Assembly: GCA_902559395.1 (NCBI GenBank)
Contig: CACEHR010000001.1
Location: 1 to 64,000 of the forward strand
Length of the DNA: 64,000 bases
DNA from: an uncultured Pelagibacteraceae bacterium
GTDB lineage: Bacteria; Pseudomonadota; Alphaproteobacteria; Pelagibacterales; Pelagibacteraceae
Direction of reading: 5' to 3'
The position numbers and the translations under genes were made by a program. Below the pieces are notes generated by a model. The model was not told where the DNA came from and ran no database searches. It saw nothing but the letters and a program-made list of their open reading frames with translations. Below are positions 17,401 through 27,468 of this stretch, piece after piece (the first letter of the stretch is position 1; every line of letters starts with the position of its first letter).

Positions 17401-17910
17401 GTGTCTGAAAAAAAAACAAAAAGAAGAGATTTTTTATTTACAGCTACCACAGCTGTAGGAGCTGTTGGTGCAGCTGCAGTAGTGTGGCCAATGATAGATC
17501 AAATGAATCCAGATGCTTCTGTTAAAGCATTAGCTAGTACAGAGGTTGATGTAAGTTCATTAACGCCTGGAAATACATTGACTGTTTTATGGAGAGGTAA
17601 ACCGGTATTTATAAGAAGAAGAACTCAAAAAGAAATTGATGAGGCAAGAAATGTTAAGATGGAAGATTTAATTCATCCAGAAAAAGATGAAGATAGAGCA
17701 AAAAACCCTGAGTGGCTTGTTATGTTAGGTGTGTGTACCCACCTTGGATGTGTACCTCTAAATGATAAAGGTGATTATAATGGCTGGTTCTGTCCATGTC
17801 ATGGATCTCATTATGATACTTCTGGAAGAATTAGAAAAGGACCGGCACCCTGGAATATGGAAGTGCCTAAATATGAATTCGTTGATGCAAACACAATTAA
17901 AATTGGATAA
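17401..17910 (+). CDS. petA: Cytochrome bc1 Rieske iron-sulfur subunit
   Basis: This is the Rieske [2Fe-2S] subunit of ubiquinol-cytochrome c reductase. The GTG start gives [13 protein letters not shown], a twin-arginine-like signal with an anchoring helix (about 11-30). Cluster ligands are C112, H114, C131 and H134, with C117 and C133 for the disulfide ([15 protein letters not shown]). Length 169 is normal. petB follows 6 bases later. No clear Shine-Dalgarno or promoter is visible in the 92-base gap upstream. Confidence 0.96.
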   Translation: MSEKKTKRRDFLFTATTAVGAVGAAAVVWPMIDQMNPDASVKALASTEVDVSSLTPGNTLTVLWRGKPVFIRRRTQKEIDEARNVKMEDLIHPEKDEDRAKNPEWLVMLGVCTHLGCVPLNDKGDYNGWFCPCHGSHYDTSGRIRKGPAPWNMEVPKYEFVDANTIKIG

Positions 17911-17916
17911 AGAAAA

Positions 17917-19179
17917 ATGAGTGACCATGATTACAGACCAAAATCTAAGGTAGGACAATGGTTTAATGATCGATTGCCACTATTAACTCTTGCAAATCAT
18001 TTAACAGATTATCCAACTCCTAAAAATTTAAATTATTGGTGGACATTTGGTGGAATTTTAACTTTTTGCTTAATTACTCAAATTGTTACCGGATTAACTC
18101 TTGCAATGCATTACATTGCTCACGCAGATATGGCTTTTGAGAGTGTTGAGCACATCATGCGTGATGTTAATTATGGTTGGTTAATTAGATACATTCATGC
18201 AAATGGTGCATCTATGTTTTTCTTAGCAGTCTACATTCATATCTTTAGATCATTATTTTATGGTTCTTATAAAGCACCAAGAGAAATAATTTGGATAATT
18301 GGAATAATTATTTATTTGCTAATGATGGCGGCTGCATTTATGGGCTATGTATTGCCTTGGGGACAAATGAGTTTCTGGGGAGCAACTGTAATCACAAATT
18401 TATTTAGTGCTATTCCATTAGTTGGAGAAGGTATTGTCACTTGGTTGTGGGGAGGTTATTCAGTCGACAACCCAACGTTAACTAGATTTTTTACTTTGCA
18501 TTATTTAATTCCATTTTTAATTTTAGGATTAGTTGTTTTACATATATGGGCTTTACATGTTCCTGGTAACAACAATCCAGTTGGAATAGATGTAAAAAAA
18601 CCTTCTAAAGACACTGTACCTTTCCATCCTTACATAGTTATTAAAGATGGTTTTGCTTTATTAATGTTCATGATTGTGTTTGCTTTCTTTGTATTCTATG
18701 CACCAAATATTTTAGGTCACGCAGATAATTATATCGAGGCAAACCCAATGGTAACACCTGCACACATTGTTCCTGAATGGTATCTTTTACCTTTTTATGC
18801 GATATTAAGATCAGTTCCTGATAAATTGCTAGGAGTTGTGGCTATGTTATCTGCAATATTAATTTTAGCAGTTTTACCTTGGTTAGATACGTCAAAAATA
18901 AGATCTGCAGTATTTAGACCTTTATATAAACAATTTTACTGGATACTAGTTGCTGATGTTTTGATACTTGGTTATGTGGGTGCGATGCCAGCAGAGGGAC
19001 TTTACTTGTTGATAGCACGAGTTGCAACAGCGTATTACTTTTTGCATTTTTTAGTTATTCTTCCCGTTTTAGGCTTTAAAGAAAAAACTTTACCAGTGCC
19101 TCTAAGTATTACTGAACCTGTTCTAGGCGGTCCACTAAATTTAGCTGCCGCCAGAAATAAAGAGAGTAAAATAGAATAA
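17917..19179 (+). CDS. petB: Cytochrome b of the bc1 complex
   Basis: This 420-residue membrane subunit carries hemes bL and bH and both quinone sites. Heme and quinone regions are visible: [15 protein letters not shown], the helix [37 protein letters not shown], the heme helix [21 protein letters not shown] and [19 protein letters not shown] (Qo PEWY). About eight membrane spans are present. The product is a full b-type, not split b6/IV. Confidence 0.97.
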   Translation: MSDHDYRPKSKVGQWFNDRLPLLTLANHLTDYPTPKNLNYWWTFGGILTFCLITQIVTGLTLAMHYIAHADMAFESVEHIMRDVNYGWLIRYIHANGASMFFLAVYIHIFRSLFYGSYKAPREIIWIIGIIIYLLMMAAAFMGYVLPWGQMSFWGATVITNLFSAIPLVGEGIVTWLWGGYSVDNPTLTRFFTLHYLIPFLILGLVVLHIWALHVPGNNNPVGIDVKKPSKDTVPFHPYIVIKDGFALLMFMIVFAFFVFYAPNILGHADNYIEANPMVTPAHIVPEWYLLPFYAILRSVPDKLLGVVAMLSAILILAVLPWLDTSKIRSAVFRPLYKQFYWILVADVLILGYVGAMPAEGLYLLIARVATAYYFLHFLVILPVLGFKEKTLPVPLSITEPVLGGPLNLAAARNKESKIE

Positions 19180-19180
19180 G

Positions 19181-19960
19181 GTGAAAAATTTATATAAATT
19201 ATTTTCTATAATAATCTTAATTATTACTTCAAATTCATATTCTTTTGCTGCTGAAAAAGTAGAATATCTAAAAACTGACTGGAGTTTTAAGGGTCTATTC
19301 GGAAAATTTGATAGAGCTTCTCTTCAAAGAGGTTATCAAGTTTATACTGAAGTATGTGCCTCATGTCATTCAATGAAATACTTAAGTTATAGAAATTTAG
19401 CAGAGCCAGGAGGACCAGAATTCTCTGAAGCTCAAGCTAAAGCTATAGCAGCTTCATTTGAAGTAACTGATGGTCCAAATTCTGATGGCGAAATGTTTAC
19501 AAGACCAGGTAAATTATCTGATAAATTTGTAATGCCATATGACAATGTTAAAGCTGCCCAAGCGGCAAATGGTGGTGCATACCCTCCAGACATGTCTGTT
19601 TTGGTTAAAGCTAGAGGGGGTGGAGTTGACTATATCTATTCCTTATTACAAGGATATGAAGAAGCTCCTAGCAACGTATCTTTAGATGACGGAGTTTATT
19701 ATAACAAATATATGTATGGTAATAAAATTAGAATGGCTGCTCCATTATCAGATGGATTAGTAGAGTATGGTGATGGAACAAATGCAACAGTAGAACAAAT
19801 GTCAAAAGATGTAACGACCTTCTTGATGTGGTCTGCTGAACCTCATTTAGAGTCTCGACATAAGATGGGCTTTAAAGCGATTGTATATTTAATTATTCTA
19901 ACTGTTTTAGTTTATTTTAGTATGAAAAGAATCTGGTCACGTGTTGAATCTGAAGTTTAA
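19181..19960 (+). CDS. petC: Cytochrome c1 of the bc1 complex
   Basis: The GTG start is followed by a signal peptide (cleavage near SFAAE, residue 24). Heme c binds at CASCH (C59, C62, H63) in VCASCHSMKYLSYRNLAEPGGP, with a candidate Met ligand in NKIRMAAPL. A C-terminal anchor helix (FKAIVYLIILTVLVYFSM) follows. Length is 259. The last 24 bases overlap the 3' end of ychF on the other strand, so the final residues of both proteins are encoded by the same DNA. Confidence 0.96.
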   Translation: MKNLYKLFSIIILIITSNSYSFAAEKVEYLKTDWSFKGLFGKFDRASLQRGYQVYTEVCASCHSMKYLSYRNLAEPGGPEFSEAQAKAIAASFEVTDGPNSDGEMFTRPGKLSDKFVMPYDNVKAAQAANGGAYPPDMSVLVKARGGGVDYIYSLLQGYEEAPSNVSLDDGVYYNKYMYGNKIRMAAPLSDGLVEYGDGTNATVEQMSKDVTTFLMWSAEPHLESRHKMGFKAIVYLIILTVLVYFSMKRIWSRVESEV

Positions 19961-21010
19961 TACATCTCCATCTTTCACAATATAGTCTTTACCTTCTAAT
20001 CTCATTTTTCCGTTAGCCTTAGAATTCACCCATCCATCATTAGCAATGAAATCTTCGTAAGATATAGTTTCAGCTCTAATGAAACCTTTTTCAAAATCTG
20101 TATGAATTTCTCCTGCAGCTTTAGGAGCAGTACAATTTTTTTGTATAGTCCACGCTCTTGTTTCTTCAGGTCCAGAGGTAAAATATGTATCAAGTTCTAA
20201 TATTTTATAGCCCTTTTGAATTAACATACTTAAACCTGTATCTTTTAAACCAATCATATCCATGTAATTTTTTTTCTCATCTTCTGCTAATTCATTTATT
20301 TGGTTTTCTATGTCTGCGGAAACAATCAGGGTGTTATCTTTTCCAAATTTTTCGATGAAGTCTTTAGTATATTTATTTCCATCCCGTACGCTTTGCTCAT
20401 CTACATTACAAACAAAGATCTTTGGTTTTATTGATAAAAGACCACTTTGATTAAGTTGTTTTGTGTCAAATTGAGAATTTAATATTGATATATCTTTATC
20501 ATTATTAATGCAGTCTAATGCAATCTCTAAAATCTTAATCTGATCTTCATTTACATTTTTCTTATTATTTTTTTCAAGTCTTTTTTGGATAGATTCTAGG
20601 TCAGCCAACATCATTTCAGTTTCAATGATCTCAAGATCTCTTATAGGATCAACGTCTGGATTAACATTTTGAATATCTTCTGAGTCAAAGCATCTAATCA
20701 TATGAATAACTGCATCAACTTCTCTTATGTGGGACAGAAATTTATTTCCTAATCCTTCACCTTTAGATGCACCCTTAACAAGACCGGCTATATCTACAAA
20801 TGAAATAGTTGTATTTATTGTTTTTTTTGATTTTGAAACTTCTGATAGTTTGTTTAATCTTTCATCTGGAACGGGGACTACTCCCACATTGGGATCTATA
20901 GTACAAAATGGAAAATTTGCAGCTTGGGCTTTGCTTGAGTTTGTCAGAGCGTTGAAGAGTGTAGATTTACCCACATTTGGCAAACCAACAATTCCACATT
21001 TAAAACTCAT
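19937..21010 (-). CDS. ychF: Redox/ribosome-associated ATPase YchF (OLA1 family)
   Basis: YchF is a P-loop ATPase of the Obg-related group that binds ribosomes. Seen are GLPNVGKSTLFNALTNS at the start, DIAGLVKGASKGEGLGNKFLSHIREVDA (G3), CNVDEQS near G4, and the C-terminal TGS domain ending HTDFEKGFIRAETISYEDF. Length 357 is close to usual. It partly overlaps pth by TAATG at its start, so the two are coupled. Confidence 0.95.
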   Translation of the reverse strand: MSFKCGIVGLPNVGKSTLFNALTNSSKAQAANFPFCTIDPNVGVVPVPDERLNKLSEVSKSKKTINTTISFVDIAGLVKGASKGEGLGNKFLSHIREVDAVIHMIRCFDSEDIQNVNPDVDPIRDLEIIETEMMLADLESIQKRLEKNNKKNVNEDQIKILEIALDCINNDKDISILNSQFDTKQLNQSGLLSIKPKIFVCNVDEQSVRDGNKYTKDFIEKFGKDNTLIVSADIENQINELAEDEKKNYMDMIGLKDTGLSMLIQKGYKILELDTYFTSGPEETRAWTIQKNCTAPKAAGEIHTDFEKGFIRAETISYEDFIANDGWVNSKANGKMRLEGKDYIVKDGDVLNFRFNT

Positions 21011-21570
21011 TATTTATTATTTACAGTGCTAGAGAATAAATCTAATTTTTTGTCGATAAGTATTGATATAGAATCTGTGATGTTATTTGTAATTTTTTCC
21101 AATCCAAGCATTTCATCCTCATCAAAATTTTGAAGAACAAAATCACTTACTTCCATTTTATCTTTTGGTTTACCAATTCCTATTCGCACTCTTGAATAAT
21201 CTTTACCAATAAATTTATCTATTGATGCGATTCCGTTATGTCCTGCATCAGAGCCCCCAAATTTTGCTTTTATCTTTCCAAATTCCACATCTAGATCGTC
21301 ATGAAAAACGATAACATCTTCAGCATCTATTTTGAAATATTCAATTAACTCTCTGATACAAATTCCAGAATTATTCATAAATGTTAAAGGTTTAATGGCG
21401 TAAATTTTTTGGTCTCCTACATTACCAGTTGTAAGAAGTCCTTTGAATTTTGGTTTTTGTTTTGAAAGTCCAAATTTCTTATTTATTGCATCTATAATTT
21501 TGAAACCAATATTGTGCCTATTGTTTTCACTGTCTGGGGTTGGATTGCCTAATCCTACAAGTAGAAGCAT
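21010..21570 (-). CDS. pth: Peptidyl-tRNA hydrolase
   Basis: Pth releases peptides from stalled peptidyl-tRNA. The start LLVGLGNPTPDSENNRHNIGF contains the active-site His and Asn; KPLTFMNNSG and VFHDDLDVEFGKIKAKFGGSDAGHNGIASI are also diagnostic. Length 186 is normal. The stop overlaps the ychF start as TAATG. rplY lies 41 bases upstream, the usual rplY-pth-ychF order. Confidence 0.96.
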   Translation of the reverse strand: MLLLVGLGNPTPDSENNRHNIGFKIIDAINKKFGLSKQKPKFKGLLTTGNVGDQKIYAIKPLTFMNNSGICIRELIEYFKIDAEDVIVFHDDLDVEFGKIKAKFGGSDAGHNGIASIDKFIGKDYSRVRIGIGKPKDKMEVSDFVLQNFDEDEMLGLEKITNNITDSISILIDKKLDLFSSTVNNK

Positions 21571-21611
21571 AAAATATTAATAATGGGGAATAAAATTCAA
21601 TTTTAATTAAC

Positions 21612-22325
21612 TTATTTTTTTTCTTCAGCAGGCTTTTTATCTTCACCCTCTTTTTTTTCACCATCAGCTGCTGGTTTATCTCCACCTTCAGCTGCCGCCG
21701 CCTCTGTTCCTTCAGCACCTTCTCCTTCAGCCGCCTCAGCTTCTGCAGGTTTTTCAGGTTCTTTCATAACAGTTGGAGCTGCTAGAGTTGCAATTACGAA
21801 ATCCCTTCCTTGAATTGTAGGAGTGACGTCACTGTCAAGATTTATAGAAGAAATCTTAAAACTCTCTCCAATATCAACTCCATCAAGATCTATCACAAGA
21901 TTTTCCGGAATTTTTTCGCTTGGACATTTAAGTTCAACTTTTCTTCTAACAATGTTTAAAACTCCACCTCTTTTCAAACCAGGAGATTTTTCATGATTTA
22001 AAAATTTTACCGGAACTTCAATTCTGACTTTTATCCCTGCCACTATTCTTAAAAAATCTACATGAATTGGTTCGTCTGAAATAATGTCATATTTTATTTC
22101 TCTTGGAAGAGCTTTTTGAGGTTTACCATCTACATTTAAAGTTATGATACTTGACAAAAAATTTTCTTTTTCAATTAGTGATTTAAGTACTTTTTTAGAT
22201 ATAGAGATTTTTTCATTTTGAGCTTCACCGCCGTAAATTATTGCAGGTACATTACCGTTATCCCTGAGTGAATTAAGCTCACCTTTAGTTTTTGTATTTC
22301 TGATGTTAGCGTCTAATGAATTCAT
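21612..22325 (-). CDS. rplY: Ribosomal protein bL25, general stress (CTC) form
   Basis: bL25 binds 5S rRNA. The N-terminal 5S-binding domain (residues 1-95) is followed by a CTC domain (VRIEVPVKFLNHEKSPGLKRGGVLN) to about 185. The last roughly 45 residues are a low-complexity tail of A, E, G, P and K ending EDKKPAEEKK. Its codons are clearly richer in G+C than the neighbours. Length 237 is longer than E. coli L25 (94) but normal for the CTC form. Confidence 0.95.
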   Translation of the reverse strand: MNSLDANIRNTKTKGELNSLRDNGNVPAIIYGGEAQNEKISISKKVLKSLIEKENFLSSIITLNVDGKPQKALPREIKYDIISDEPIHVDFLRIVAGIKVRIEVPVKFLNHEKSPGLKRGGVLNIVRRKVELKCPSEKIPENLVIDLDGVDIGESFKISSINLDSDVTPTIQGRDFVIATLAAPTVMKEPEKPAEAEAAEGEGAEGTEAAAAEGGDKPAADGEKKEGEDKKPAEEKK

Positions 22326-22370
22326 AAAAACAAGGGTTTTTAGCTTAAGTTCTTTAATAACTCAAGGTAT

Positions 22371-23303
22371 TTATTTGAATAAATCTGATACTGAGGTTGA
22401 ATTAGATATTCTTTTAATTGCCTCTCCCATAAGCCCTGAAATTGACAGAACCTCAATGTTTTTAACACCTTTAGTTCTACTCATGTTATCAATCGTATCA
22501 GTTATTACTAAATTCTTAATTACAGAATTTTTAATTTTTTTTACAGCTTCACCACTAAGTACACCATGAGTTATATAAACATAAACTTCTTTAGCTCCTC
22601 TATCTTTAAGAGCTTTAGCTGCATTTACTATTGTTCCACCAGAATCGATTATATCATCTACAATTATACAAGTTTTGCCTTTTACATCCCCTATCACATT
22701 CATGACTTGAGATTGACCTGGTTTTGGTCTTCTTTTATCTACAATTGCTAATCCAACATTTAAGAGTTTACCTAGTGCTCTTGCTCGCTCAGTTCCACCA
22801 ACATCTGGAGCAACGCAAATTAGGTTTTTACTTTTGATCTTTTTTTTTGCATGTCTTGCAAAAATAGGTGTTGCAAACAAGTTGTCTACTGGAATATCAA
22901 AGAAACCTTGAATTTGACCTGCATGTAAATCAACAGTAACTACTCTGTCAGCACCCGCTTTTGTAATTAAATTTGATACTAACTTTGCAGAAATTGAAGT
23001 TCTTGGTACTACTTTTCTATCCTGTCTAGCATAACCAAAATATGGAATTACTGCAGTTATATTTTTTGCAGAAGATCTTTTTAGTGCATCAATACACAAC
23101 AAAAGCTCCATCAAATTATCATTAGCAGGAGAGGATATAGATTGAATAATAAAAATACTGTTTCCTCTAATATTCTCATTTATTTCAACATAAATTTCTC
23201 CATCAGAAAAATTTCTGATACTGGAATTAACCAATTTAGATTTTAGATATTTAGCAATATTCTTGCTTAATGGTTTGTTGCTATTTCCGGATAATAATTT
23301 CAT
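22371..23303 (-). CDS. prs: Ribose-phosphate pyrophosphokinase
   Basis: The enzyme makes PRPP from ribose 5-phosphate and ATP for nucleotide, histidine and tryptophan synthesis. Motifs are the FARQDRK-like [38 protein letters not shown] and the PRPP loop [14 protein letters not shown]. Length 310 is standard. It lies between pgeF (9 bases upstream) and rplY (45 bases downstream). Confidence 0.97.
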   Translation of the reverse strand: MKLLSGNSNKPLSKNIAKYLKSKLVNSSIRNFSDGEIYVEINENIRGNSIFIIQSISSPANDNLMELLLCIDALKRSSAKNITAVIPYFGYARQDRKVVPRTSISAKLVSNLITKAGADRVVTVDLHAGQIQGFFDIPVDNLFATPIFARHAKKKIKSKNLICVAPDVGGTERARALGKLLNVGLAIVDKRRPKPGQSQVMNVIGDVKGKTCIIVDDIIDSGGTIVNAAKALKDRGAKEVYVYITHGVLSGEAVKKIKNSVIKNLVITDTIDNMSRTKGVKNIEVLSISGLMGEAIKRISNSTSVSDLFK

Positions 23304-23312
23304 TAAAAAAGG

Positions 23313-24071
23313 CTAATTAAGCATAATTATTGAAATATTTCTACCATAATCATCATGATTTAGTTTTAACGCTCTTCTTGCACTAAAAAAATTATTATTA
23401 ATATCAAATGTATCAATATTCATAGACTCAATATTTTTTATTTTATTCTTTATAAGACATGATTTTACATATTTAGGTAAATCAAAATAAAGCTTTTTGT
23501 ACTTAATTTTAAAAAATTTTTTATTTTTTTTATCCTTTTTTATAAATTTTCTTTTAAAATCTTCTTTTACTTCATAATTTTTAGCCGAGATAGCAGGTCC
23601 GATAGCTGCAGTAATATTTTTAGGATTAGATCCTTTTTTAATCATAAATTGGATTACTTTGTTAATTATATTTTTATATGCACCTTTCCACCCCGCATGA
23701 ATTGCTGCTACTAATTTTGTTCTTTCATCACAGATTAAAATTGGCACACAGTCAGCAGTTAAAACACCAATTGGTATATTTGTTTGGTTCGTAATTACTG
23801 CGTCTGCTTTTGGTTTTGATTTAAATGTATTTTTTTTATTAATATAAACAAACTTATTACTATGTATTTGGTGAAGTAAAAAAATATTTTTAGCAGATCT
23901 TTTTATTTTTTTTTTAACTATTTGTAAATTTTTTTTAACATCTGACGGATTATCTTTAGAGCCAGGACCACAGTTTAAACTCTTATAAATTTTTTTTGAT
24001 TTACCACCAGTTTTATTAAAAAAACCATGTTTAATTATTTTTATTTTCGAAAGTTTTTTTGATTTTATCAA
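23313..24071 (-). CDS. pgeF: Laccase-domain protein, PgeF/YfiH family
   Basis: The copper/zinc-site signatures are visible as LLHQIHSNKFVYI, GVLTADCVPILI and AIHAGWKGAYKNIINK. Family members act as purine nucleoside phosphorylase/adenosine deaminase, and in E. coli as a peptidoglycan editing factor; which applies here cannot be told. Length 252 is usual. The start overlaps the upstream methyltransferase stop by 4 bases. Many AAA codons make it strongly lysine-rich. Confidence 0.88.
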   Translation of the reverse strand: MIKSKKLSKIKIIKHGFFNKTGGKSKKIYKSLNCGPGSKDNPSDVKKNLQIVKKKIKRSAKNIFLLHQIHSNKFVYINKKNTFKSKPKADAVITNQTNIPIGVLTADCVPILICDERTKLVAAIHAGWKGAYKNIINKVIQFMIKKGSNPKNITAAIGPAISAKNYEVKEDFKRKFIKKDKKNKKFFKIKYKKLYFDLPKYVKSCLIKNKIKNIESMNIDTFDINNNFFSARRALKLNHDDYGRNISIIMLN

Positions 24072-25120
24072 ATTTGAAAACCTGTTTTAAAATTATTTCT
24101 CTTATTTTTTATAAGCATGACTTTGAACAATTCACCCATTTGATTTTCATCTATTAAACGTCTTACTCTATAAAATAAATCTGCTTTTTTAGAAAATACT
24201 ATATTTTTACTGATTATTTCTGCTCTTTGAAGAATACCCATATTTGTTAAAAATTTTTTTTGATTTGTAAAAATTGAATTTATTTCTTTGAATTGATTTA
24301 TAAATTTTTCAAAGGAATGAAAGTTTATATTGTAAGTAATATCAGAGTCTCCAATATTTTCTAAAACGTTAGAATATTGGTGATTATTTACTGCCTGAAG
24401 AGTTTCATGCATTTTGCTATCTGCATAACCATAATCAATAACTAACATTCCTCCATCATTTGTTTGTATTAAGTCACAAATTGTCCTTAAATATTTAAAA
24501 GTATCTGGTGAATATTCTATAATGTTCTGATCTTTTGATATTTCGAAATTAAGATGTTTTTCAATTTTTTCTATATCAATTTTCTCTTCTTTAAACTCAG
24601 CTTTGTTTGGATCACTCAAATTCACAAATCTTTCAAACCAACTATCTTTTTTTTTAAAAAATTGTTTGATTGGTATGGCATCAAAGAATTCATTAGCTAA
24701 AAAAATTGTTGGGTTAGAGTTTATTTTTTCAATATCTTTTAACCATGAAAATTTTTTAGAATTTAAATTTTTTTTTTGTTCATTTATTAAAAAATCACTT
24801 TTTTCATGAATTACAAAACCACAGGCATTGTAACATTCAGGAAAATTTTTAAGTGTCTCATCAATGACTTTTATCATTTCGCCATTTCCAGCTCCCAGTT
24901 CTAGCAAATTAAATTTTTTTGGAGAGCCTATACTTTTCCAAAAAGTAATTGTCCAAATTGCAATAATTTCTGAAAATAATCTTGTGATATTGGGAGCAGT
25001 AATAAAGTCTCCATCTTCACCAAAAGGATTTTTTTTCATATAAAAACCTTTGTCCTTATCGTAAAGAGCAAAATTTATAAATTGATCTAATGGTAAATTA
25101 TTTGTTTTAGCGAGTTTCAT
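24068..25120 (-). CDS. SAM-dependent methyltransferase, NDUFAF7/MidA family
   Basis: This 350-residue protein starts LPLDQFINFALYDKDKGFYMKKNPFGEDGDFITAPNITRLFSE, typical of the DUF185/MidA family. The SAM motif is NLLELGAGNGEMIKVI, and a later VIDYGYADS occurs. Eukaryotic NDUFAF7 methylates an arginine of a complex I subunit; the bacterial target is inferred only. It sits between lgt (14-base overlap) and pgeF (4-base overlap), a grouping often seen in alphaproteobacteria. Confidence 0.85.
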   Translation of the reverse strand: MKLAKTNNLPLDQFINFALYDKDKGFYMKKNPFGEDGDFITAPNITRLFSEIIAIWTITFWKSIGSPKKFNLLELGAGNGEMIKVIDETLKNFPECYNACGFVIHEKSDFLINEQKKNLNSKKFSWLKDIEKINSNPTIFLANEFFDAIPIKQFFKKKDSWFERFVNLSDPNKAEFKEEKIDIEKIEKHLNFEISKDQNIIEYSPDTFKYLRTICDLIQTNDGGMLVIDYGYADSKMHETLQAVNNHQYSNVLENIGDSDITYNINFHSFEKFINQFKEINSIFTNQKKFLTNMGILQRAEIISKNIVFSKKADLFYRVRRLIDENQMGELFKVMLIKNKRNNFKTGFQI

Positions 25121-25877
25121 ATTTTAAATAAAATAAGATTGCCCCTGATAATATAAATATTAAACTTACTACTTGCCCCATCGTTAAGTTTAAAAATATA
25201 TAACCAAGCTGTTCATCTGGTACTCTATAAAATTCAACAATAAATCTGAAGATTGAGTAAATTATTAAAAATAATCCTGAAATTAATCCAGGTTTATTTG
25301 AAAATTTGTTTTTAAAATAAATTAATAATAAAAATAAAAATAAACCCTCTAATAGTGCTTCATATAATTGCGAGGGATGCCTAGGAAGATTATCTATCTG
25401 AACAAATGTTACTGCCCAGGGTACATTAGTTATAGTTCCATATAACTCTGAATTTATGAAGTTTGCTATTCGTCCAAAAAATAATCCGACCGGGGCTACT
25501 AAAGCGACAATATCTAAATATAAAAATGGGCTTTGATTATTTTTTTTAGCGAAAAATATAGATGCGAAAATAACTCCAATTAAACCACCATGGAAGGACA
25601 TTCCTCCTTGCCAAATTTTAAATATATCTAATGGATTATTTATATAAAAACTTAAATTATAAATAATAATATAACCAAGTCTTCCTCCTAAAATTATACC
25701 TATAATTAAATAAGTTAAATAATCATCAAATTTATTTTTAACTTCAGTGTCTTGGATAAATAATTTTTTTGCGAGAATCCAGCCTAATATAATTCCAAAT
25801 ATATAAGCTAAAGAATACCATCTGATTTCTAAAGAAAATATTTCTAATGCTACTGGGTCAAAATTATTAATGAACAT
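25107..25877 (-). CDS. lgt: Prolipoprotein diacylglyceryl transferase
   Basis: Lgt attaches diacylglycerol from phosphatidylglycerol to the lipobox cysteine of prolipoproteins in the inner membrane. The conserved SFHGGLIGVIFA and the Lgt signature GRIANFINSELYG are present, with seven or so membrane spans over 256 residues. The end overlaps the next gene's start by 14 bases. A 32-base gap separates it from the divergent ubiK. Confidence 0.95.
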   Translation of the reverse strand: MFINNFDPVALEIFSLEIRWYSLAYIFGIILGWILAKKLFIQDTEVKNKFDDYLTYLIIGIILGGRLGYIIIYNLSFYINNPLDIFKIWQGGMSFHGGLIGVIFASIFFAKKNNQSPFLYLDIVALVAPVGLFFGRIANFINSELYGTITNVPWAVTFVQIDNLPRHPSQLYEALLEGLFLFLLLIYFKNKFSNKPGLISGLFLIIYSIFRFIVEFYRVPDEQLGYIFLNLTMGQVVSLIFILSGAILFYLKYETR

Positions 25878-25909
25878 TTTTAATAATACTTATAATGTAT
25901 ATCTTAAAT

Positions 25910-26134
25910 ATGAAAAATTCTAAATTTATAATTGATAAGTTTGCTAAATTAATAGAGCAGGGACTAGTATCTTCAAAAGACTTGACTACTGAATTATTTA
26001 ATATCTTAAAATCCAAAAGAGATGAGTTTGTTTTTAAAATGAAACTTACAAGTAAAGATGAGTTTGAAGTACTCTCAAAACGTGTTGAAAATCTTGAAAA
26101 TAAAATAAATAAACTAGAGAAAAAAAAAAAATAA
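25910..26134 (+). CDS. ubiK: UbiK/BMFP-type accessory factor
   Basis: This is a 74-residue protein starting at ATG 25910; an in-frame ATG at 25895 would add five residues. An N-terminal helix (FIIDKFAKLIEQGL) is followed by KLTSKDEFEVLSKRVENLENKINKLEKKKK, a coiled-coil tail. This matches the BMFP family (UbiK, YqiC), which assists ubiquinone biosynthesis and can fuse membranes. TATAAT at 25891-25896 could be its -10. Confidence 0.72.
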   Translation: MKNSKFIIDKFAKLIEQGLVSSKDLTTELFNILKSKRDEFVFKMKLTSKDEFEVLSKRVENLENKINKLEKKKK

Positions 26135-26139
26135 AAAAG

Positions 26140-27468
26140 TTAAACAGGCAAGAAAACCTTAACTCTTAAACCATCCATTTTTGATTTTTCCAACATTATA
26201 TTTCCTCCATGAGATTTGATGATATCTGATGAAATTGATAAACCCAGACCAACACTTGATTTCGAGTCAGCTCGACCTTTATCTATTTTATAGAAAGGTT
26301 TAAACACATTTTCATACTCATTTTTCGGTATTCCAGGACCGTCATCATCAATAATAATAAATAAGTTTGTATTTTTTTTACTTAAGTTAATTTCAACTTT
26401 GTTCGCATATTTCAATGAATTATCAATTAGATTATTTAGACATCTATTAATTAAGTTTTTCCTACCATTAAAGTAAATTCTTGGTGTTAAGTTTTGTGAA
26501 ATATTTTCATTATTATATTTTTCAATTACTTCTGAAATTAATTCAGATAGGTTAAACATTTCATCTTTTTCAACATATGATGAGCTAGTGAATTGTAAAT
26601 ATTCATTTAACATTTTCTCCATTTCATTGATGTCTTCTGTTAATTTATTAACAGTTTCTTTATCTTTTATAAAAGCCAATTGCAGTTTCATCCTTGTTAA
26701 GGGTGTCCTTAAATCATGACTTATTCCAGATAACATTTCTGTTCTTTGATTTATGTGTCTTTCAATTCTCTTTCTCATTTTATCAAATTCATGTCCTGCT
26801 TGTCTTATTTCAAGAGCTCCAGAGGGTTTGAACTCTTCAATATTTTCTCCTTTACCAAACCTTTCGGCCGCACGAGCTAGATTTGTGATTGGTCTAGTTT
26901 GATTTTTTAAAAATATTAGAGAAATAATCACCATTATAATTGCAGGTACTGTAATCCAAAGAGCAAATATTCTTGCTGAAGAACTTGCAACTCTATCTTT
27001 AGGTACTAAAAATTTAAAATAACCATCTTGATATTTAATTCTTAAATCAATTAATTCTTTATAACTTGTTGTATCAAACCAGTATTCATCTAATCCAAAT
27101 TTAGATTTTAGCTCTCTTCTTAAAGTTCTATCTATTGGACTAAACCATCTTTCGGTATCTGTACTTTGTAATTTTTCGTTATTGATGAATTCAATGTTTA
27201 AGTCTAAAAATATGGAGAAAAGATCTAACAACTCTTGTTTATTTTCTTGCTCACTTCCATGGGCTTCAATAAATGTACTAATTTCATTTACCAGGGTTCT
27301 TGTCATACCTTTGTTTGTTTTGATCCAAAGGCTATCAAAAAAAACAATTGTAATTACTAGTTGCAAAACTAAAACTGGAATAGCAACTATAAGAAGGGCT
27401 CTGTAAAATAATCTTTTTGGTAATATTTTTTTTAAGTAATTACTCAATCCAGAGAACATATCCTGCAC
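26140..27468 (-). CDS. Sensor histidine kinase, EnvZ-like
   Basis: This 442-residue kinase has membrane helix 1 (about 22-44), a periplasmic domain (45-166), membrane helix 2 (167-188) and HAMP. The phosphoacceptor is His251 in SGISHDLRTPLTRMK, and the ATPase domain carries NNLIDNSLKYA, DDGPGIP and GLGLSISSDIIKSHGG. It pairs with the OmpR-like regulator that overlaps its start by 29 bases. A start at 27459 (MFSG) is possible. The signal sensed is unknown. Confidence 0.88.
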   Translation of the reverse strand: MQDMFSGLSNYLKKILPKRLFYRALLIVAIPVLVLQLVITIVFFDSLWIKTNKGMTRTLVNEISTFIEAHGSEQENKQELLDLFSIFLDLNIEFINNEKLQSTDTERWFSPIDRTLRRELKSKFGLDEYWFDTTSYKELIDLRIKYQDGYFKFLVPKDRVASSSARIFALWITVPAIIMVIISLIFLKNQTRPITNLARAAERFGKGENIEEFKPSGALEIRQAGHEFDKMRKRIERHINQRTEMLSGISHDLRTPLTRMKLQLAFIKDKETVNKLTEDINEMEKMLNEYLQFTSSSYVEKDEMFNLSELISEVIEKYNNENISQNLTPRIYFNGRKNLINRCLNNLIDNSLKYANKVEINLSKKNTNLFIIIDDDGPGIPKNEYENVFKPFYKIDKGRADSKSSVGLGLSISSDIIKSHGGNIMLEKSKMDGLRVKVFLPV

